Source: DALYLB01 sp033763135 (lineage in GTDB: Bacteria; Acidobacteriota; Blastocatellia; RBC074). From it: 13,623 bases of DNA. The notes under the pieces were generated by a model. The model saw nothing but the letters and a program-made list of their open reading frames with translations, did no database searches and was not told the DNA's origin. A program made the position numbers and the translations under genes. Shown one piece after another: positions 1-6,150 of this stretch (positions within the stretch are counted from its first letter, which is position 1; the number at the start of each line of letters is the position of its first letter). The stretch is taken from the NCBI GenBank assembly GCA_033763135.1, contig JANRKY010000146.1:1-13623 (forward strand), written 5' to 3'.

Positions 1-156
1 CCGGCGCGTCGGGGAAAGAGCAGTAAACAGACGTGTGATGGGGCGTTGGATATTGTGCCGGTGAAGGCGGTGACGTTTGTGCGAAAGCGGCGTCCTGCGC
101 CGAAAGAGTCGCCCGCGCCGTCGGGAGCAGCGGAAAGGAAACCGGAGAAGAGATAG
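1..156 (+). CDS. C-terminal end of an unidentified protein (5' truncated by window edge)
   Basis: Frame 1 is open from the first base to a TAG at 154-156, giving 51 residues with no start in view. The last 25 or so residues are rich in Pro, Lys, Arg, Ala and Glu (KRRPAPKESPAPSGAAERK), which looks like a flexible basic tail. No domain can be recognised. It ends 27 nt before the O-antigen-ligase-type gene on the same strand, so the two may be co-transcribed, perhaps as part of a surface polysaccharide cluster; that is inference only. With so little visible, a chance open frame cannot be excluded. Confidence 0.45.
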   Translation, partial: PARRGKSSKQTCDGALDIVPVKAVTFVRKRRPAPKESPAPSGAAERKPEKR

Positions 157-183
157 CGCCTCGCAAATCAGCCAGCCCTCCTT

Positions 184-2166
184 ATGAAACCAAAGAACAA
201 TATTCCGTCGAAAGCATCGGGCGTCAGCCTGCATGAAATCCTGTTGTTGGCGCTGCCGCTGCTTGCGCTGGTGCCGAACTTCTTCATCATTCCGGATCTG
301 GCCTATGAAGGGCTGGCGACGCAGGAGCTGGTCTTTGCGATTGCGGCGGCGATCTTCGTCATCGTCGGGATCTGGGAGATGAGCCGGGGAGGAATGGCGG
401 TGGCGCGCGCGGAGCTGCTGCTCTACGGTTCGCTGGCGCTGTTTCTGGTCTGGCAGGCGGTCTCGCTGTTCTGGGCGCCGACGGCGCAGAGCGGGTTTCG
501 TCTGTTGGGAATCTGGCTGGGGTTCGGAATCTTCATGATTGCGGGGGCGCGCAAGCTTGGCCAGCGATCGGCGGAGTGGCTGCACGGGGTATTGACGCTG
601 ATCACGGCGATTCTGGCGTGGTCGCTGATCTACGAGCGGCTGACATACGGCGAGTTCATGTACGGAATCTTCTTCAGCCATGGGATCACGTCGGAGCTGC
701 TGGCGACCCTGCTGCCGTTGCAGGTGCTGAATTATCTCTGCAGCGCGAAGCGGGGGTCGGCGATGATCTCGTTCGCGGTCTCGCTGGCGACGCTGCTGGC
801 GCTGATGATCGGCCTGCGGCGTGGGGCGATCGCGGGAGCGGCGGCAGTGCTGGTGGCGATCGGGCTGGCGGTCGCGTTCAAACAGATTCAGGTGCACAAC
901 AAACAGCGGCTGGCGATTCTGCTGGGGCTGTTTCTGCTTGGGGCGGGCGTGCTCGGCGTGCGGTATCGAGAGGCGGTGATCTTCCGCATACAGGGCGCCA
1001 CGCAGCTCAGCGCGGCGGAGGGCGGGCTGCGAACGCGGCTGCGCGGCTGGATTACGGCGTGGGAAATGGGCAAGCGCAATGCGTTGAAGGGCGTCGGCAA
1101 TGCGGGCTATCCGAGTCTGTATGGCGAGTACCGAAAATATTTCGCGAGCAATCCGGCCTATCAGGGAATTCCGACGAACGAGGAGGGCGAATATTTCAAT
1201 GAGATCCGCTCGCCGCTCGTCCACAACGAGTATCTGGAGATCTTCGTCGAGCTCGGCCTGATCGGCGTGGCGCTCTTCTGTCTCTTCTGGTTTCTGGTCG
1301 TACGGCAATTCTGGCGGCATCGAAAGAGCTGGTGGGCCTTCGGCGCGCTGCTGAGCCTCCTTGCATTCGGAATCAGCTCGATGACGAGCGCGTTCTCCAT
1401 TCGATACACGCCGGGCGCGATGATTCTGGCCTGCGTGCTCGGCCTCGGACTCTCGCAGGCGCGGGACGAGGCGGCGGAGAGCTCCGCGACGACCATTCCG
1501 AAGGGGGCAGCGCTCGCCTGCGGCGCGGCGGTCCTGGTCGTATGCCTGATCGTGACCGGGCGCAGCTACAACGTGTACGCGAGCCAGCTGCTGCAGGGAC
1601 AGCCGTATGTCTCGGCGCCCAAGCTCGACTTCAACTACTTTCCGAACAATCCCGCGGGCAACGAGTCGCTTTTGCGACGCTATCAGCAGGTCCTGCAGCT
1701 CGACCCGGCCAACGCCGGCGCGCATCTGGGTTACGGCCTGCTGCTCTTTCAGATGAAGCAGCCGGAGAAGGCCGTTCCCGAGATCGAGTACGCGCTGCGA
1801 AACGCCTATGGGCGGCCGTTTACGCACGTGCTGCTCGCCTTCGCCCTGGAGCAGGCGGGCGACCTGTCGCGGGCGTCCCGCGTTCTCGACGACTGCTCGC
1901 AGTCGTTCCCGCAGACGATCTATGTGCGGGCCGCGCACGCCGAGATCCTCCGCAAGCTGGGAAGGATCGAGCAGATGGAAGCCGAGCAGAAGGTCATGTA
2001 TTCCCTGAACGAAGTGGAGGCCCGAAGCTGGGAGCTGGCGCTGCGGATGAAGACCGGCGAGGTGATGGAAGAGGCGAAACGACGGAAACTGCTCACGCCC
2101 GACAAACTCGAACCGCGATTCGCGGGGGCGCTGATCGGCGTGCGGGCCCAGCATTATCTGCAATAG
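184..2166 (+). CDS. O-antigen ligase / Wzy-family membrane protein with C-terminal TPR region
   Basis: This is a 660-residue polytopic membrane protein. Residues 15-280 and about 355-470 contain roughly ten to twelve hydrophobic segments. Between them lies a large hydrophilic loop (about 283-350) carrying RTRLRGW near 283-289 and HNEYLEIFVELGLIG near 347. This arrangement is typical of the Wzy_C (O-antigen ligase/polymerase) family, which joins or polymerises lipid-linked glycans on the outer face of the inner membrane. After a last helix (about 442-462) the protein continues with a soluble region of TPR-like helices (about 495-605), seen in lines such as YQQVLQLDPANAGAHLGYGL. TPR tails occur in some bacterial members of the family. 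The ATG has no good Shine-Dalgarno sequence upstream, so the exact start is less sure than the gene. Whether it is a ligase, a polymerase or a related glycan transferase cannot be told from sequence. Confidence 0.85.
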   Translation: MKPKNNIPSKASGVSLHEILLLALPLLALVPNFFIIPDLAYEGLATQELVFAIAAAIFVIVGIWEMSRGGMAVARAELLLYGSLALFLVWQAVSLFWAPTAQSGFRLLGIWLGFGIFMIAGARKLGQRSAEWLHGVLTLITAILAWSLIYERLTYGEFMYGIFFSHGITSELLATLLPLQVLNYLCSAKRGSAMISFAVSLATLLALMIGLRRGAIAGAAAVLVAIGLAVAFKQIQVHNKQRLAILLGLFLLGAGVLGVRYREAVIFRIQGATQLSAAEGGLRTRLRGWITAWEMGKRNALKGVGNAGYPSLYGEYRKYFASNPAYQGIPTNEEGEYFNEIRSPLVHNEYLEIFVELGLIGVALFCLFWFLVVRQFWRHRKSWWAFGALLSLLAFGISSMTSAFSIRYTPGAMILACVLGLGLSQARDEAAESSATTIPKGAALACGAAVLVVCLIVTGRSYNVYASQLLQGQPYVSAPKLDFNYFPNNPAGNESLLRRYQQVLQLDPANAGAHLGYGLLLFQMKQPEKAVPEIEYALRNAYGRPFTHVLLAFALEQAGDLSRASRVLDDCSQSFPQTIYVRAAHAEILRKLGRIEQMEAEQKVMYSLNEVEARSWELALRMKTGEVMEEAKRRKLLTPDKLEPRFAGALIGVRAQHYLQ

Positions 2167-2177
2167 TACTCACAGAT

Positions 2178-2249
2178 CCTATGAGTCCCATGAGTCCTAT
2201 AAGTCCTATAAGTCCTATAAGTCCTATAAGTCCTATAAGTCCGATGACT
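2178..2249. repeat. 9-bp tandem repeat, 8 units (consensus CCTATAAGT)
   Basis: Eight contiguous 9-mers are visible. They are CCTATGAGT, CCCATGAGT, five perfect CCTATAAGT copies (2196-2240) and a degenerate CCGATGACT. They fill the space between the convergent glycan-ligase-type gene, which ends at 2166, and the minus-strand gene whose stop complement occupies 2249-2251. The last unit therefore touches that stop codon. Variants sit at both ends and perfect units in the middle, as expected of an array that grows and shrinks by slippage. No gene or terminator is recognisable inside it. Confidence 0.95.
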
Positions 2250-2947
2250 CACCAGCTTTCGCCGATCTTCCAGGCGACGAGCGCATATTCGAGGTCGTAC
2301 TCGGCCCAGTCGTATTTGAGCAGAATCCGATCCTCTCCCGTGAGATAGAGATGGGAGGTCGGAGCCGGGATCGCGTCGCAATCGAGCGTGAAGTGGGCGG
2401 CCTTGAACGTGCCGGCGGGAACGGTGAGTTCCTCGTCGCCGACGAGGTTGAGGCGAAAGGTTTCGAGGCGGCCGAGCGGACCGTCGGCGCCGTTCCAGAG
2501 GCTGGAGGTGTTGTAGAAGCGCCGGGGCTGTTCTCCGCCCTGGGAGCGGTAGTACCCGAAGAGCAGCCAGGCGTCGAGCATGACGGCGTGGGTCTTGATG
2601 GCGAAGAAATCGGTCGGAATGCGGATTGTCTGGTCGGTTCGGCCGATATCGGGGCCATCGGCGACGATCAGGAGCTGATCGCCGTCGACGCGGAAATAGG
2701 CGCTGCCGAGATGCCGATCCTCGACCTGGAGTCGAATGAAGGCGTCGATCGGAAAGCCGCGGGCATCGCGGGTATAGACCACATCGCGAACGAGACGAGG
2801 CTCGTCGGTCAGGACGAGGGCCCGCAAGGTCGTCGAGCCGTCGCGGTTGCGGGTCAGCGACCAGTCTTCGCGGCCGCATTCGTGGCCGGTCGATTTTCTA
2901 CGGTAGGAGAGTCTGCCGTGCTGATATTTGAGTTCTGCCACATTCAT
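2249..2947 (-). CDS. Hypothetical protein, DUF3108-like
   Basis: The gene encodes 232 residues without a signal peptide or membrane segment. The sequence is rich in alternating hydrophobic and charged residues, suggesting a beta-sheet fold. The stretch VGDEELTVPAGTFKAAHFTL (about 167-186), followed by a C-terminal DRILLKYDWAEYDLEYALV, resembles DUF3108-type proteins, where a VPAG-T/F segment precedes a conversion or scaling strand. That match is from memory and is weak. The ATG has only a poor ribosome site, and a terminator hairpin lies just upstream (2970-3000), so expression needs either read-through or a promoter inside the end of the DUF937 gene. Its stop overlaps the end of a 9-bp repeat array. 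Function is unknown. Confidence 0.7.
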   Translation of the reverse strand: MNVAELKYQHGRLSYRRKSTGHECGREDWSLTRNRDGSTTLRALVLTDEPRLVRDVVYTRDARGFPIDAFIRLQVEDRHLGSAYFRVDGDQLLIVADGPDIGRTDQTIRIPTDFFAIKTHAVMLDAWLLFGYYRSQGGEQPRRFYNTSSLWNGADGPLGRLETFRLNLVGDEELTVPAGTFKAAHFTLDCDAIPAPTSHLYLTGEDRILLKYDWAEYDLEYALVAWKIGESW

Positions 2948-2961
2948 CCCGGACGGGGCGA

Positions 2962-3000
2962 GAAAAGAGCCGCATCGCCGCCGCGCGGGCGGCGATGCGG
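2962..3000 (-). terminator. Rho-independent terminator after the DUF937 gene
   Basis: A perfect 13-bp GC-rich inverted repeat (arms 2970-2982 and 2988-3000) with the 5-nt loop GCGCG lies 8 nt after the stop of the minus-strand DUF937 gene. On the minus strand it is followed by CTCTTTTCTC (from 2969 down), a pyrimidine/U-rich tract. It sits between this gene and the next minus-strand gene at 2947 and should uncouple the two. Confidence 0.85.
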
Positions 3001-3008
3001 GAAGCGTC

Positions 3009-3593
3009 TTATTTGCGGCCGCCGAGCAGGCCGCCGATCATGCCGGCGATGTCATCCACCGCGGAGCCGTCGTTATCCCGATCGAGGACCTGATTGAGCA
3101 TGCCCATCAGCGGAGAGCCCGATCCGGTCTGCTGCGCGGCGCCGCTGAGGATGCCGGCGAGATCGCCGATCCCCGCCCCCGATTCGCGCTGCGAGCGACC
3201 GATCGCTCCCATCACGATCGGGGCCAGCATCGCCAGAAGCGGCCCGACCTTGCCCATATCCAACCCGCTTGCCTGACTGACCTGCTGCTCGGCCACCGGC
3301 TGCTGAGCGCCCAGGACGTGCCCCAGAATGCCCGCTCCCGACCCGGAGGCATAGTTGCCGATAAAGCCCGCCAGATCGTCCAGCACGCTGCCGTCGTGAT
3401 CCCGATCGAGCGCGCCCTGCAGCGCCGACGCTCCGCCCTCGGACGCGGTGTTGTTCGCCAGTGCGCCCAACAGCATGGGGAGCGCCGCCTGAATGGCCGT
3501 GCTCGTCGTTCCCTCGTCCGCGCCGAGTTGCTGACTGATCTGGCTGACGGCATTGCCGCTCAGCGCCTCATTGAGTATTCCCGATAAATTCAT
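3009..3593 (-). CDS. DUF937 (YidB-like) family protein with two Asp-rich loops
   Basis: A 194-residue Gly/Ala/Ser-rich protein begins MNLSGILNEALSG and has helical segments such as LPMLLGALANNT and VGPLLAMLAPIVMGAIG. These are typical of the DUF937 family, whose function is not known. A good ribosome site, AGGAG (complement at 3601-3605), lies 7 nt before the ATG and fixes the start. Two near-identical segments, DRDHDGSVLDDL (63-74) and DRDNDGSAVDDI (171-182), have the DxDxDG spacing of EF-hand/dockerin-type calcium loops; calcium binding is inferred. There is no signal peptide. The gene appears to be its own transcription unit, with a candidate promoter at 3722-3751 and a strong terminator at 2962-3000. 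Confidence 0.85.
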   Translation of the reverse strand: MNLSGILNEALSGNAVSQISQQLGADEGTTSTAIQAALPMLLGALANNTASEGGASALQGALDRDHDGSVLDDLAGFIGNYASGSGAGILGHVLGAQQPVAEQQVSQASGLDMGKVGPLLAMLAPIVMGAIGRSQRESGAGIGDLAGILSGAAQQTGSGSPLMGMLNQVLDRDNDGSAVDDIAGMIGGLLGGRK

Positions 3594-3721
3594 TTGTCGT
3601 CTCCTGAATGGATGGACCGAACCGGCCCAAAATCGTTCCTTCCAAAAACTGCTGAAGAGATCCGCGTTGCTGGGGAGTGATGGGGATTCTTTTCTGTCTT
3701 CGTCTTACGTGAACGCCTGAG

Positions 3722-3751
3722 ACTATAATCCGCGCGCTCCCCTGTGACCAA
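3722..3751 (-). promoter_or_regulatory. Candidate sigma-70-type promoter for the DUF937 gene
   Basis: Reading the minus strand, TTGGTC (complement of 3746-3751) is followed after 18 nt by TATAGT (complement of 3722-3727). The -10 box is close to consensus, the -35 only partly so. It is about 130 nt upstream of the DUF937 start, in an otherwise gene-free stretch that follows the terminator of the previous operon. The leader between promoter and ATG holds nothing else recognisable. Confidence 0.4.
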
Positions 3752-3752
3752 A

Positions 3753-3766
3753 CGATTCGCGAATCG
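3753..3766. promoter_or_regulatory. 14-bp perfect palindrome next to the candidate promoter
   Basis: CGATTCGCGAATCG is a perfect 14-bp palindrome one base upstream (minus-strand sense) of the candidate -35 box. It could be an operator for a dimeric regulator. No known regulator site is recognised, and a palindrome of this length could arise by chance. Confidence 0.3.
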
Positions 3767-3770
3767 GCGT

Positions 3771-3794
3771 GAAAAATGTCCCTTCCGCGGAAGG
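3771..3794 (-). terminator. Probable rho-independent terminator closing the minus-strand operon
   Basis: One base after the stop of the aldehyde dehydrogenase gene, the minus strand reads the perfect palindrome CCTTCCGCGGAAGG (3781-3794). It folds to a short stem, and after GACA comes TTTTT (complement of 3772-3776). The short stem and the 4-nt gap before the U run make it weaker than the 2962-3000 terminator, but its position directly after the operon supports it. Confidence 0.5.
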
Positions 3795-3795
3795 C

Positions 3796-5223
3796 TCAGA
3801 TCCGGAGCCCGAGGGAGACATGCTTCGTTTCGAGAAAGGCGTCGAGCCCTTCGCTTCCGAGTTCCCGTCCCCAGCCGCTCTGTTTGAGGCCGCCGAAGGG
3901 ACAGTTGCTGGTCGAGGGAACGCCGTCGTTGATCCCGATCGTGCCCGCTTCGAGCGCCTCCATCAGGCGAAAGGCGCGATCGAGGCTGCCGGTGAACGCG
4001 TAGGCGCTCAGCCCGTACGCCGAGGCGTTGGCGCGCGCCACGGCCTCCTCCTCCGTGTCAAAGACGGCGAGGGCCGCAACCGGCGCAAAGGTCTCTTCGC
4101 CCATGCAGCGCGCCTCGGGCGGCACATCGGCGAGCACGGTGGGCTCGATAAAATATCCCGTCTCACCCGCGCGGCGCCCGCCGCAGAGCAGCCGGGCGCC
4201 CTTCGCGACGGCGTCTTCGATATGGGCGAGGGCTTTCTGCAGCCCCGCCTCATCGATCAACGGGCCGATCTCGACGCCGGAGGCAAGGCCGTCGCCAAAC
4301 TTCATCGCGCCCATCCGCGCCGCGAAGGCCTCGACGAAGCGGTCATAGATCGTGCGCTGCACATAGATTCGATTGGCGGCGATGCAGGACTGCCCGGTGT
4401 TGCGGGTCTTTGCGATCAGCGCGCCCTCCACGGCCCGATCGAGATCGATGTCGTCGAAGACCAGCACTGGCGCGTGTCCGCCGAGTTCGAGCGACAGCGG
4501 CTTGACCGTCGCGGCAGCCCCCGCGATCAGCAGACGCCCGACTTCGGTCGATCCCGTAAAGGTCACCTTGCGGCACAGCGGGTTTTCCAAAAACTCCCGG
4601 CCGATCTCCGCCGCTTCGCCGAGAACCACCTGAAAGACGCCCTTCGGCACGCCCGCCGCCGCCACGCATTCGGCCAGCGCAATCGCGGCCAGCGGCGTCT
4701 GTTCGGCCGGCTTCAACATCACCGTATTGCCCGCCGCCAGCGCAGGCGCCATCTTGCGCACCGCCAGCACGAGCGGAAAGTTCCAGGGCGTGATCGCGCC
4801 GACCACTCCCATCGGGGACTTGATCACCAGATGGCGCTTCCCCTCCGCCTGATGCGGCACGACGCGCCCATAGGCCCGACGCGCCTCTTCCGCAAACCAG
4901 CGCAGATGATCGACCGACATCGCCACTTCGCCCGCGCTCTGCCCGAGCGGCTTGCCGTTCTCCAGCGTGATCAGCCGCGCGATCTCCTGGCTTCGGTTCT
5001 CGACCTCCTCCGCAATCGCGAGCAGAAAATCTCCCCGCGTCTTCCCCGTCAGTTTTTTCCATCCGGAAAACGCCGCGTGCGCATCCGCAATCGCCTGCGC
5101 CACCCGCTCGCGACCGATCGTCGAAACCTGCGCAATCTCTTCTCCCGTCGCCGGATTCACCACTGATTCGAACGGGGACGAGACCAGCCAATCGCCATTT
5201 AAATACAAAGGAGATATTTTCAT
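3796..5223 (-). CDS. gabD: NAD(P)-dependent aldehyde dehydrogenase, succinate-semialdehyde dehydrogenase-like
   Basis: At 475 residues this is a full-length aldehyde dehydrogenase of the GabD-like group, which oxidises succinate semialdehyde (or a related semialdehyde) to the acid. Visible signatures are PWNFP with Asn148, FTGSTEVGR (222-230) of the cofactor-binding region, the general base Glu246 in LELGG, and the catalytic Cys280 in NTGQSC. The C-terminal PFGGLKQSGWGRELGSEG is also characteristic. It follows the transaldolase gene by 13 nt and probably shares its transcript; a terminator lies directly downstream. In a cluster with a sugar-acid flavour, 2-oxoglutarate semialdehyde or another aldehyde could be the true substrate, so the gabD label gives the nearest subfamily and not a proven substrate. 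The ribosome site before the ATG is weak. Confidence 0.85.
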   Translation of the reverse strand: MKISPLYLNGDWLVSSPFESVVNPATGEEIAQVSTIGRERVAQAIADAHAAFSGWKKLTGKTRGDFLLAIAEEVENRSQEIARLITLENGKPLGQSAGEVAMSVDHLRWFAEEARRAYGRVVPHQAEGKRHLVIKSPMGVVGAITPWNFPLVLAVRKMAPALAAGNTVMLKPAEQTPLAAIALAECVAAAGVPKGVFQVVLGEAAEIGREFLENPLCRKVTFTGSTEVGRLLIAGAAATVKPLSLELGGHAPVLVFDDIDLDRAVEGALIAKTRNTGQSCIAANRIYVQRTIYDRFVEAFAARMGAMKFGDGLASGVEIGPLIDEAGLQKALAHIEDAVAKGARLLCGGRRAGETGYFIEPTVLADVPPEARCMGEETFAPVAALAVFDTEEEAVARANASAYGLSAYAFTGSLDRAFRLMEALEAGTIGINDGVPSTSNCPFGGLKQSGWGRELGSEGLDAFLETKHVSLGLRI

Positions 5224-5236
5224 AAATCAGACTCTG

Positions 5237-5881
5237 TTATTTCGGAATCCGGGCCCAATCCTTCAAGAATGTATCGAGCGCGAGATCGGTCAATGGGTGA
5301 TCATAGAGCTGCGTCAACACGTCATAAAACATCGTGCAGATGTCGGCGCCGGCGAGGGCGGCTTCGAGGACATGGGTCGGGTGGCGGACGGCGGCGACGA
5401 TGATCTGGGTCTCGAAGTCGTAGTTGTCGTAGATCGTCTTGATCTGTTCGACCAGTTCCATGCCGAAGTGGCCGACGGCGTCGAGGCGGCCGACGAAGGG
5501 GCTGACATAGGTCGCGCCGCATTTCGCCGCGAGCAGCGCCTGCACGGGCGAGAAGGTGACGGTGACGTTGGTCCGGATGCCCTCGGCGCTGAGGGCCTTG
5601 ACGGCCTTCAGCCCTTCGCGGATGAGCGGCACCTTGACGACGACGTTGTCGTGGAGCTTCGCGAGTTCGCGCCCCTCGGCGATGATCTCGGGCGCGGTCA
5701 GCGTGACGGTTTCGAGACTCACCGGGCAATCGACGATCTCGAGGATCTCCTTGTAGACGTCGAGGGCTTTTCGGCCGGTCTTGGCCACGTGCGAAGGGTT
5801 GGTCGTGACGCCGTCCACGATGCCCCAGCTCCAGGCTTCGCGGATCTGCGCGACATCGGCGGTATCGATATAAAGCTTCAT
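5237..5881 (-). CDS. tal: Transaldolase, TalC/FSA-type (short subfamily)
   Basis: This 214-residue TIM-barrel protein belongs to the short TalC/fructose-6-phosphate aldolase group. It transfers a dihydroxyacetone unit in the non-oxidative pentose phosphate pathway through a Schiff base. Seen are MKLYIDTAD with Asp6, the GVTTNPS signature (24-30) and the Schiff-base lysine Lys83 in VVVKVPL. Phe129 stands in YVSPFVGRLD, where E. coli FSA has Tyr131; Phe at this site is associated with transaldolase rather than aldolase activity, so transaldolase is the better call. AGGAG (complement at 5886-5890) lies 4 nt before the ATG and belongs to a repeated element. The aldehyde dehydrogenase gene follows after 13 nt. 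The 269-nt gap upstream, back to the NTPase gene, is largely filled by repeats. Confidence 0.92.
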   Translation of the reverse strand: MKLYIDTADVAQIREAWSWGIVDGVTTNPSHVAKTGRKALDVYKEILEIVDCPVSLETVTLTAPEIIAEGRELAKLHDNVVVKVPLIREGLKAVKALSAEGIRTNVTVTFSPVQALLAAKCGATYVSPFVGRLDAVGHFGMELVEQIKTIYDNYDFETQIIVAAVRHPTHVLEAALAGADICTMFYDVLTQLYDHPLTDLALDTFLKDWARIPK

Positions 5882-5885
5882 AGCG

Positions 5886-5975
5886 CTCCTCAGAAATCAT
5901 CCACGAAGCCGCACGAAGAAACACGAAGAAGAGGCTTCCTTTCGTGCTTCTTCGTGTGGCTTCGTGGATGAAATT
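5886..5975. repeat. Imperfect palindromic repeat, copy A
   Basis: Arms 5898-5927 and 5941-5970 are inverted repeats matching at 28 of 30 positions around a 13-nt loop, giving a long potential hairpin. The element starts with CTCCTCAGAAATCATCC and ends with GTGGATGAAATT, as copy B does. It is about 10 bp longer than copy B through a small internal duplication (GAAACACGAA). Its left edge contains the AGGAG ribosome site of the transaldolase gene on the minus strand. The CACGAAG-rich palindrome resembles dispersed repeats seen in several soil-bacterial phyla. No open frame or transposase is linked to it. Confidence 0.9.
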
Positions 5976-5976
5976 T

Positions 5977-6006
5977 TCATGGTTTTCGGGAGTCGCAAGA
6001 CGACAT
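5977..6006 (-). other. Possible leader mini-ORF between the palindromic repeats
   Basis: On the minus strand, the AGGAG of copy B (complement at 6013-6017) is followed after 6 nt by an ATG opening a frame of nine codons and a TGA, MSSCDSRKP. The layout mirrors the ribosome site and start of the transaldolase gene next to copy A. It may be coincidence. No known attenuator peptide is recognised. Confidence 0.12.
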
Positions 6007-6012
6007 GCAAGA

Positions 6013-6092
6013 CTCCTCAGAAATCATCCACGAAGTCGCACGAAGAAGAGGCTTCCCTTCGTGCTTCTTCGTGTGGCTTCGTGGATGAAATT
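6013..6092. repeat. Imperfect palindromic repeat, copy B
   Basis: This is a second copy of the element at 5886-5975, in the same orientation, with the same ends and nearly the same right arm (6058-6087). Its left arm (6025-6049) is shorter. It can also form a long hairpin. The 37 nt between the two copies is not shared. It lies between the end of the NTPase gene (6151) and the transaldolase gene, so any transcript that continues from one to the other carries two large hairpins. Confidence 0.9.
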
Positions 6093-6150
6093 ATCATTGC
6101 CTCTTTGGAGTTCCGCCATCAGACGGGGCTCCAATCCGGAACTCGAAATC

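Noticed and set aside
2154..2879. Alternative minus-strand frame running through the 9-bp repeat
   Set aside because: Its product is Arg-rich and ends in translated repeat (YRT units); the overlapping frame 2249-2947 has a more protein-like composition.
3724..3729. Perfect TATAAT on the plus strand as a promoter
   Set aside because: No acceptable -35 box at 16-18 nt and no plus-strand gene downstream; the overlapping minus-strand reading has a gene to serve.
3769..5166. Plus-strand open frame of 465 codons opposite the aldehyde dehydrogenase
   Set aside because: Arg/His-rich shadow of a clearly identified gene on the minus strand.
5886..6092. Insertion sequence or transposon remnant
   Set aside because: The two palindromic copies are short and in direct orientation, with no transposase fragment or target duplication visible between or around them.
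6108..6144. Inverted repeat GAGTTCCG/CGGAACTC after the NTPase gene as a terminator
   Set aside because: The 8-bp arms enclose a loop of 21 nt, and no U tract follows on the minus strand, so it is weak evidence for termination.
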